Below, in pieces: positions 5,197-5,865 of a stretch of DNA of 5,865 bases. The DNA lies in the NCBI GenBank assembly GCA_002471345.1, contig DKPS01000098.1:1-5865 (forward strand), in the 5' to 3' direction. The position numbers and the translations under genes were made by a program. Position 1 is the stretch's first letter, and each line of letters starts with the position of its first letter. The DNA is from Saprospiraceae bacterium UBA7328. GTDB lineage: Bacteria > Bacteroidota > Bacteroidia > Chitinophagales > Saprospiraceae. The notes beneath the pieces were generated by a model. It saw nothing but the letters and a program-made list of their open reading frames with translations, ran no database searches and had not been told where the DNA came from.

Positions 5197-5865
5197 ATGC
5201 AGATACAAACAGTTTTATTAAAATCAGCTTCCTTCATATTCCTTACTTTAATGTCTTTCAGCTGCTTAAGCCAACAGTTAACTCAAGTTTCTTCAGGAAG
5301 GATAGTTTCTACTCGATCAGATAGTAGGAGTGTTAATTTTATTGATATAAATAGTGACGGATGGGATGATATTTTCATTTCAAATGGTCTACAAGGAGGG
5401 CAAGACGATATGTTATACCTCAATGATGGAACTGGACAATTCTCAGAAGTAAAAGGCGAAGATATTGTAAGTGACGGAAAAGCTTCTGTTGGAGCCACCT
5501 TTGCTGATTATAATAATGATGGACAGCAAGATGGTTTTGTGACAAATTGGTATGGTCAGAATGACGGTCTCTTCAGAAATGATGGTACTGGAAACTTAGT
5601 AATTCAAGAACAGAGTGCACCCAGTAAAGGCACATTTGCAGAGGCTGGTGCATGGGGTGATTATGACAATGATGGACTCCTTGATCTCTATATTACTAAT
5701 AGCAGTGGCAGTAAAAAGAATTTTTTGTATCAAAATCTCGGAAATGGTGAATTCAAAGAAATTACTCAAGGTATAGTGGTGAATGATCTCAGTACTTCGA
5801 GAGCCGTAAATTGGATTTATGCAAATGACGATAGATTATTAGACCTCTTTGTTACCAATGAAAAT
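5197..5865 (+). CDS. Exported FG-GAP/VCBS-repeat protein (CRTAC1/ASPIC-UnbV-like), N-terminal part
   Basis: The frame is open from ATG 5197 to the window end (223 residues seen), so the gene continues beyond it. The N-terminus MQIQTVLLKSASFIFLTLMSFSCLSQQ is a signal peptide; the Cys23 context (SFSC) is a poor lipobox, so signal peptidase I cleavage near CLSQ is at least as likely. Repeats with calcium-binding D-x-[DN]-x-DG-x2-D loops follow: FIDINSDGWDD (48-58), FADYNNDGQQD (102-112) and WGDYDNDGLLD (143-153). A fourth unit, WIYANDDRLLD (196-206), has lost the first Asp and the Gly. Such repeats form calcium-stabilised beta-propellers on secreted or surface proteins for binding or adhesion. 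Alternative ATGs at 5188 and 5192 are in other positions or frames and do not fit as well. The gene is divergent from the LytTR operon. The family is secure; the exact subfamily cannot be told without the C-terminus. Confidence 0.85.
   Translation, partial: MQIQTVLLKSASFIFLTLMSFSCLSQQLTQVSSGRIVSTRSDSRSVNFIDINSDGWDDIFISNGLQGGQDDMLYLNDGTGQFSEVKGEDIVSDGKASVGATFADYNNDGQQDGFVTNWYGQNDGLFRNDGTGNLVIQEQSAPSKGTFAEAGAWGDYDNDGLLDLYITNSSGSKKNFLYQNLGNGEFKEITQGIVVNDLSTSRAVNWIYANDDRLLDLFVTNEN

Noticed and set aside
5283..5498. 71-codon minus-strand frame
   Set aside because: It is antisense to the FG-GAP repeats, which are strongly supported on the plus strand.

Overview
The window looks like chromosomal DNA of a Bacteroidota species, most likely a marine or soil Cytophagales- or Flammeovirgaceae-type bacterium. 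It is AT-rich. The evidence is the symporter tail type, a membrane LytS-like kinase paired with a LytTR response regulator, an NHL-repeat secreted protein ending in an IPTM-x-x-WG tail with a membrane anchor, an FG-GAP/VCBS secreted protein, and the scarcity of Shine-Dalgarno sites. Genus and species cannot be fixed from this sequence.

Layout. (1) Positions 1-1199, plus strand: the C-terminal 171 residues of a sodium:solute symporter overlap (ATGA) a sugar-phosphate deaminase/isomerase of the NagB family that most resembles galactosamine-6-phosphate isomerase (AgaI). Together they look like the end of an amino-sugar uptake and catabolism operon. (2) Positions 1200-1794: about 595 bases with no convincing intact gene. 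They hold a possible frameshifted remnant on the plus strand, a 45-codon open frame on the minus strand and two inverted repeats. (3) Positions 1795-2754, minus strand: a secreted protein built from four 55-residue NHL repeats, encoded by a 165-bp tandem repeat, with an IPTL-CTERM-like tail. (4) Positions 2755-3237: a gap containing a probable decayed gene fragment on the minus strand and a near-perfect palindrome. (5) Positions 3238-4981, minus strand: a two-gene operon, histidine kinase then LytTR regulator, overlapping by 14 bp. (6) Positions 4982-5196: a divergent intergenic region carrying an unusual split inverted repeat. (7) From 5197 to the end, plus strand: the start of an exported FG-GAP/VCBS repeat protein that runs out of the window.

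How the genes relate. The symporter and the deaminase probably act in one pathway (import, then deamination of an amino-sugar phosphate). The kinase and regulator form one signalling pair, and LytTR regulators often control nearby promoters, so the divergent FG-GAP gene is a plausible but unproven target. The NHL gene sits between stretches of decayed sequence, suggesting a region of gene turnover. I saw no CRISPR array, tRNA, rRNA, transposase or phage gene. No clearly new multi-gene system is visible; the best leads are the split inverted repeat at 5095-5189, the homogenised NHL array, and the candidate gene remnants.
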